64,000 nt of DNA. Source: Hybos culiciformis (taxonomy: Eukaryota > Arthropoda > Insecta > Diptera > Hybotidae). Both the position numbers and the translations under genes were made by a program. The notes below the pieces were generated by a model. That model made no database searches, was not told the DNA's origin, and worked only from the letters and a program-made list of their open reading frames with translations. This document shows, piece by piece, positions 58,200 through 64,000 of the stretch; the first letter of the stretch is position 1; each line of letters opens with the position of its first letter. The stretch covers positions 44,083,525 through 44,147,524 of the forward strand of contig OZ023273.1 in assembly GCA_964007475.1 (NCBI GenBank), in the 5' to 3' direction.

Positions 58200-60523
58200 T
58201 TACGAGCCCTCGATATGAAATTTTAAATTTTTTTTCTGTTTTTGCAGTTTTTTTTGTTTTATTTTACAGAAAATAAACCTTTAGCAAAATTTCACAAAAC
58301 TATATTTGAATTTTATTTCTGTGCAGAAGCTGCAATTCATCAAAAAAATTAAAAAAAAATCTATAATTAAATGAAATTAATTTAAAATTCTTTAGAAAAT
58401 AAAAGAAATTCAATATTCCACGTCTTATTATGTAACTCGATTCTAAAATGAAATTCGAGGGAAAACTGAAATCGGAATTATGTAATTCGAATTCGGATTT
58501 TTATTTTTCAAGATAAATACACGATAAATACAACTCGAAAAACGAAAAAAATTATTCGAATTTTAGAAATTTTGTTCGATAACTTTTTTCCAAACGGAAA
58601 AAAACTAAATAACCAACCAAAAAAATATTTTGTTTGAAATTTAAGTACATTTTGAAATAAAAACTTGATTTTTATTTAAAATTTTCAATTTTTTAAATTT
58701 TTTTAATATGTAAGTCCTATTCGAATTCGGATTGATTCGAAAGTTTTTTCGATTCTATTATAAAATGGTATTATGTAAATCGAAAATAAAACAATCGAAT
58801 AAAGGCAGCTTTAAAAGGTCGGCTACAATGTTTTATTCGAATAAAAAAATGTCAATATCATCTGTTTGTTGTTTGTTTTGATTTTATTTTTAAAGTTGTT
58901 TGAAGTTAAATAATGAATTTTTGGCGATAATGCCGTTTCCTTGAAACTCTCACAATGGGCTGAAACTTGGAGGGGGGTAGAGGTGGTGCCCAAACTCCCA
59001 AAACTGAAATCAGTTCTTGAGGCAAAGGCCCCGTTTCGGAGATAGGGCCCCCAGAAGTTTTCATACATTTTTGAATGGACAATTTTTTTTTGTGCCCGAT
59101 TTGCCCTATTTTCGGGTAGGTAATAGAGGAGGTCCCTAAAATGTTAAATCCGAGAGGGTTTTTGCGGGAAGTCCTCCATTTCGGAGTTATGGCCCTTCAA
59201 AATTTTCATACGTTACTTCATACGTTTTTTAAACAGAACTTTGACGAGAAATTAATTTTTAAAAAAGCGGTGTGGAGGGGTCGGGGCAGCATGCTGGCGG
59301 TCAGTGGGATTTGACCGCCCCGTTTTTTCGAAAAATTAATTTCTCGTCAAAGTTCTATTTAAAATTTTTTGTGAAAAGGCTCATTCAATGTACAAAAAGT
59401 TTAAAAAACGTATTTCATATGAAGTAACGTATGAAAATTTTGAAGGGTCATAACTCCGAAATGGAGGCCTTCCCGCAAAAACCCTCTCGGATTTAACATT
59501 TTAGGGACCGCCTCTATTACCTACCCGAAAATAGGGCAAATTGGGCACAAAAAATTTTCCATGCAAAAATGTATGAACATTTTGGGGGGCTCTAGCTGCG
59601 AAACGGGGCCTTTGCCCCAAGAACTGATTTCAGTTTTGCGAGTTTGGACTCCGCCTCTACCCCCCTCCAAGTTTCAGCCCATTCTGAGAGTTTCAAGGAA
59701 AAGGCAGTTTAGCCAAATTTTTAATTAATGGATAGTGTTTGACTTCAAATACATTTTGGAAGAAATTTTTTTTTTGTTTTACTTTTTTATTATTTATTTC
59801 AAATTTAATATTAATATAAAATATGAATTTAATAATAAATAAATTTAATTTTTAAATAATAACACTCAAAATATATTTTTTAATTTAATTTTATTAAAAA
59901 TGTACTTACATTTCAAACAAATTATTTTCTTTTTTGGTTATTTTTTTTTTTTAGTTTGATAAAAAGCTATCGAACAAAATTTCCGAAATTCGAATAATTT
60001 TTATTCGTTTTTCGAGTTGCATAATGCCGTGTATATATATCGTCTACATAATGCCGTCAATATTCATAGCCAACTTTATAAAATAAAAAAAATAAAAATA
60101 AAAGTCCGAATTCGAATTACATAATTCCGATTTAAGTTTTCACTCGAATTTAAAACAACAAACATATGATTTTGACATTTTTTTATTCGAATAAAACTTT
60201 ATAGCCAACCTTTTAAAGCTGCCTTTATTCGATCATTGTTTCACTTTCGATTTATATAATATCATTTCATAATAGAATCGAAAACAACTTTCGAATCAAT
60301 CCGAATTCGAATAGGAGTTACATAAAAACCCCCCAGTCCTGGAGAGTGAAATTTTTTTCTGCATTTAATTTTTTTTTATCTGCTTCCTTTACTTTACAAT
60401 CTCAGCAAATAAGTTCAAGTTGTTCAAATGTCGGTTTGAGCCAAAAAACTCAAAATTAAAAAAATCCAGCACAGTGACCACTGGAGCAAGTAATATACTC
60501 TCCAGGTGAAGGCTCTCAATTAA
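58200..60523. mobile_element. piggyBac-type MITE, copy PB5, interrupted
   Basis: Left part 58200-58424 starts TTACGAGCCCTCG and right part 60334-60523 ends GAAGGCTCTCAATTAA. It is the counterpart of PB3 in unit 1. The two parts are separated by the 1.9 kb palindromic element. Confidence 0.7.
58425..60333. mobile_element. 1.9 kb near-complete palindrome inserted in PB5
   Basis: Four nested layers of mirrored sequence: termini TTATTATGTAACTCGA against AGTTACATAAAAACCCCC; arms with CGAATTCGGA and GTTCGATAACTTTTT motifs; inner arms (58925-59235 and 59400-59715) each with two 115-bp units; and a central hairpin ACGAGAAATTAATTTTT against AAAAATTAATTTCTCGT. The empty site is preserved in unit 1 at 35227-35242. 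CAG follows the right end (60334-60336). The left end has lost its CAG and terminal G run. No transposase is seen. Confidence 0.82.
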
Positions 60524-60751
60524 TGCAAAAGGCAATATTATTAAAAAATTTTATTATTACAAAATGAATCATTTTAATTTCGTTAATTATTAATTCATCT
60601 TTAGGAAAATTGAAAACATTTTAGAAGTTTAACTTCTTTAGCGAGGTATTGTAAAAATTTTGGAACAAAGTAGGGGAAAAAAGAAGACAGAATATAGTAT
60701 ATCCTATGTAACAAAAAGTAATAAAATAGGGGTAATAATAACAGAATGTAG

Positions 60752-60937
60752 TATAGTACGATTCAAATCACTTGACCAATCCGTTATGTAAAGCTTTCCC
60801 TTTCCATTAAAAAATGCATACAAAATTTAGGGGAAATTATTTAAGAAAAAAGCTCATGCAATTTTTGTATGATAATTTTATTCAAATTTTACCCTCTCTT
60901 AAAAGCTCATTGGTCAAGTGATTTGAATCGTACTATA
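60752..60937. mobile_element. 186-bp MITE with perfect 29-bp inverted ends
   Basis: TATAGTACGATTCAAATCAC and the next nine bases are mirrored exactly at 60909-60937. The TATA at each end would fit a Tc1/mariner-type TA target. The interior of about 128 bp is non-coding. Confidence 0.85.
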
Positions 60938-61395
60938 TCATATGTTAAAAAGTAAAAACAAATATAAAAGCAGGGAAATATAAGACGTTGTAGCACGTAG
61001 CATGCAGCATGTAGCATGTATTTACGAAAATAAAATAGCGATAATACACACACTCACACATAACAAAATACTAACGATGTGTGGAAAGCAAAAAACAAAA
61101 AAAAAACCATGTAGGCCCTTGATAATGTACCAAGAAAGGGTACGAAATATTGGAAAATAAAATTTATGGATGAGCTGTAATAAGAAGTTTTTTATTTAAT
61201 CATCAATGTTTAAGACTGATTAGATAGACCAAAGAATATACACATAACTAACATTATAACAGTCAAATAAAATCACATTAAATAACAAAAAAAAACCATA
61301 TAGAATTAAAAAATTGTACAATAACAGAATTAAAGATCAACTGATTTTGTTGTTAATAATTTATTTGACCTCCCCTGAGGGTGCACTTCAAAGTT

Positions 61396-61605
61396 CGTCC
61401 GATTTCATTCAAATTTGGTATGTAAAAAGAGTAACTGATTACACACAAATTTCGTAACAAAAAATTTATTTCCGATTTCATTCAAATTTGGTACGTAATA
61501 AAAAGAGGAAATGATTACACACAAATTTCGTAACAAAGAATTTCATTCAAATTTGGTAAATAAAAAGAGAAAACGATTAAACACGCAAATTTCGTAACAA
61601 AAATT
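61396..61605. repeat. Tandem repeat, three units of about 70-80 bp
   Basis: Each unit contains GATTTCATTCAAATTTGGTA followed by AAAAGAG and ACACAAATTTCGTAACAAA. A fourth unit lies at about 62903-62972, on the far side of the hAT-type element. Confidence 0.85.
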
Positions 61606-61763
61606 GATTGATCCTACCCAGCGACCACCTTTGGGGGCGGACTAGATAATGCATTTTAAAAAAAAAAAATTAATTCCGGATTTTCGGAATCGTCTTGAAA
61701 TGAAATCCGGAATTCACGTTTATTCCGGAATTCCATTGTATACTAATTTGTTATTAATTAAGA

Positions 61764-61873
61764 GTTCTGTATACAGAAAAATACATTGACACGAGTCAAT
61801 ACTTATATCACGAGACCGAAGGTTGAGTGATATAAATTGACAAGTGTCAATGTATTTTTGTGTAAATACAGAA
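61764..61873. repeat. 110-bp hairpin related to 55699-55815
   Basis: GTTCTGTATACAGAAAAATA is mirrored near 61854-61873, closing on GAA between GAGACC and GGTTGAG. The centre (TATATCACGAGACC) matches the other hairpin although the outer arms differ. Confidence 0.8.
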
Positions 61874-62089
61874 CGAATTGTATAACAAATTTTGTTTACA
61901 TATCCAATATACTGTTTTAATGTGCATGTGATAGGTAGTTGAGTCTATACATTTACAATAAAAAAAAGAAAACAAAAGTTGATATACACATTTTATTTTT
62001 CATTTTTTGTTGGTATTTGTCTGTATTGAAATATTGTGAGTGATATTATTTTTGTTTAGGTATTACGCATGCAATATTCAATACGAAAC

Positions 62090-62290
62090 ATCTAAATGAT
62101 TTCATTGTTCACGCTGATGCATCTAAATTTTTTCATTATATACGCTGATGCATCTAAATTTTTTTATTATTTACGCAGATGCATCTAAATGATTGCATGT
62201 GTATTGATGCATATAATATTCCATTTAGCGTTCTAAATTCTATACTACTAAATACAACATACCGAGCACATGCCCATTAAAATATGTTAA
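62090..62290. repeat. Short repeats with CGCTGATGCATCTAAA, then the shared 95-bp module
   Basis: GATGCATCTAAA occurs three times at about 40-bp spacing, followed by GCATGTGTATTGATGCAT through CATTAAAATAT, also at 44253, 45262 and (inverted) 54423-54515. Confidence 0.7.
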
Positions 62291-62893
62291 AAAATTAAAT
62301 TAAATTATTCTTTAACATAAATATCAGTGTATTTAGTTCAAAACATTAAAATTATAACAAATTAAATTATGAAATTTATTTTATTAAAATAAAATTTATA
62401 CTTTTCAATAAACCGAAAGTGAATAAACTGAATGGAAAAATAAAAATTTGAAACACAAAGTATCCAATGTTTTATCATTGAGTTTTAATCGAATTTTTAT
62501 TGAAAATGTTCCTGCAGCGTTGTTAATAAGTTATATTAGATATATTCCAAAAGTGTTCCTCGGGGCCCCCCTTGATCCCAAAATTTAATTTCACTTCGAA
62601 TTGCAAATAAATCACTGAACTCGGAACTCCAACTTATTTTGTTAACGTTGATTAATATGAAAAAAAAGTTTTATGTATTTGCAGACTTGCGATAGCTACT
62701 TAGATTTCAATTTTTGTGAATTTTAATGCTTTATGGCTAAATAATAAAAAAAAAATAAACAATTGGTCAAAATTCCCGCCAGTAAAAGTTCTACAAATTC
62801 GAAAAATTCGGAATTTAGCATGATCTTCAAAAACAGGCGCAATTCCGGAATTCCGGAATCCGAAAATCCGGTTTTGCATTCCCTAGGGCGGAC

Positions 62894-63361
62894 TTCTAAA
62901 GTTTGTCCGATTTCATTCAAATTTGGTACGTAAAAAAGAATAAATGAGTACACACAAATTTCGTAAGAAAAAATTTAGCCCCCTCTTCCAGTTACAAAAG
63001 TAATCAGTCAGAGTCCGTAGCAAAATAAATATTTGCAAGTAAATAAAGAAATTAAACTTCTTTCGTGAGCTTATGAGGATGAGGCTCACACATATTTTTT
63101 ATTTTTTTAAATTTTGTTTTGAATTGATTTTGCATCCAGGGATAACACAACCTTTTGGCATTATTATGACCCAAAATAAAATTATTAAAATTAAAAAAAA
63201 TTAAACGTAAATTTTATACATTTTATTCATTGCATTCGAACAAAAATTATTGTTAAAATGATTATTGTCAAGAAATTTTTATTAATCTAGTTTGTATGAT
63301 TCAAATTTATACTTAATAGTAAATTGTATATGTTAACTAAATTTGTTATTAATTGAGTTCT
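62894..63361. repeat. End of duplication unit 2
   Basis: 63118-63320 matches 35667-35878, with TTTTGCATCCAGGGATAA and GCATTCGAACAAAAA as landmarks. Homology ends near 63320. Confidence 0.7.
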
Positions 63362-63362
63362 G

Positions 63363-63793
63363 TCCCAATAGGAACAAGTAATGACAAAAGTCATCAATGA
63401 AATCATCGACTTTCATCCTTTGAAAATTTCATTAGGGACAAATTCATTTGGTAGTAATTAGAAAATAGGTACTTGATTCCTTTCTCGATGACAATGTATA
63501 CGAGTTTTGACATCAACAAAAAAAAGTATTCGGAATTCTATAACACAATAACTGTTAATTTGAAAAAAAGGCGTGATGAAATTGGATAATAAATATGGAA
63601 TATGGAAGCGTTTCATTTTGATATATTCCACCTGCTCCTTTTACCGATGACTTTGTAAGCAACAAAGTCATCAATGAATTAGGCGGCCATATATATGGGA
63701 ATGTCATCGAGATTTGGGAGTAAGAAAGCCGTCACCGGCAGCAACTTTGTCTTAAGGACGTCATTGATGTTTTCATGCTTCCAGTTCCTATTG
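63363..63793. mobile_element. MITE with CCCAATAGGAAC ends, copy 2
   Basis: Same element as 52242-52730, about 430 bp, with an internal deletion. The right end reads GTTCCTATTG and lacks the last two G. Confidence 0.72.
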
Positions 63794-63799
63794 TAAAGT

Positions 63800-64000
63800 G
63801 ACCAGATTTCTATTGGGTCAAGGTGGTACAGCGGGTGTAAAAATTGTAAACATATATATTTAAAATTTTTTATAATCCATATTTATTTTAAATAGAAAAA
63901 AATTAAGAATTATTTTAAATAACTACCTAAATATAAAAAAAATATTGTCAACAATTCATCTGACTAAAATAATATAATAAAAACTTACAAATGCAGCTTA
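63800..64000. other. AT-rich end of window
   Basis: Nothing recognised. Confidence 0.4.

Larger units (their letters stand above)
61643..62885. mobile_element. hAT-type non-autonomous element, 1243 bp, 8-bp target duplication
   Basis: GGGCGGAC stands immediately outside both ends (61635-61642 and 62886-62893). Termini are TAGATAATGCATTTT and, mirrored, TAGGGAATGCAAAACC, followed on both sides by CCGGATTTTCGGA. The interior holds the hairpin 61764-61873 and the 62090-62290 module with GCATGTGTATTGATGCAT. It split a tandem array of the 61396 type. Confidence 0.85.

Noticed and set aside
58823..59068. Minus-strand peptide MYENFWGPYLRNGAF, similar to MYENFQWPYLQNGHF at 12731-12949
   Set aside because: The similarity comes from the shared 115-bp repeat unit. 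Other copies of the unit carry stops, and the units lie in inverted arms, so coding is unlikely.
1..64000. tRNA, rRNA or other structured RNA genes
   Set aside because: No cloverleaf or conserved rRNA segment was recognised by eye; a tRNAscan or Rfam search could still find one.

Overview
The window looks like AT-rich nuclear DNA of an insect. The evidence is spliceosomal introns of 57-105 bp, an SLC22-type organic cation transporter, a eukaryotic homocysteine S-methyltransferase, Jockey and I/LOA-type non-LTR retrotransposons, a Ty3/gypsy LTR element and many short terminal-inverted-repeat transposons. I cannot name the species or order. There is a 200-base run of N at 20878-21077.

The main structure is a tandem duplication of one transporter gene. 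Unit 1 runs from about 14100 to 35880 and unit 2 from about 37420 to 63320, both on the + strand. Each unit carries four coding exons: a short first exon (14672-14747 and 38119-38149), then after an intron of about 15 kb the three exons for the membrane domain (29230-31570 and 53913-57790). Splice phases agree and the joined frames are 520 and 505 codons, so both genes look intact. Unit 1 also holds, inside intron 1 and on the opposite strand, a four-exon homocysteine S-methyltransferase gene (22008-23170). I see no copy of it in unit 2.

The two units have been invaded by different mobile elements, so each serves as an empty-site control for the other. Unit 1 holds a 3.6 kb insertion flanked by 33-bp direct repeats, a 1.9 kb insertion at 32758-34633 and several MITEs. 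In unit 2, intron 1 holds a decayed Jockey element (39285-44090, itself split by a hAT-type MITE) and a decayed Ty3/gypsy element (45987-52232, itself split by a 1.08 kb palindromic element with a CAG target duplication). Intron 2 and the 3' flank hold further palindromic elements, including a 1.9 kb one at 58425-60333.

The first 14 kb holds an I/LOA-type retrotransposon fragment with an intact RT-RNase H frame (1522-4098), a 0.9 kb foldback element built of about 14-bp repeats in opposed arms (12304-13222), and otherwise AT-rich DNA in which I recognise no gene. Three foldback elements of different outer structure share one repeat unit of about 115 bp, which is the least conventional signal here.

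All homology statements come from reading the sequence and from knowledge of the families. No database search was run.
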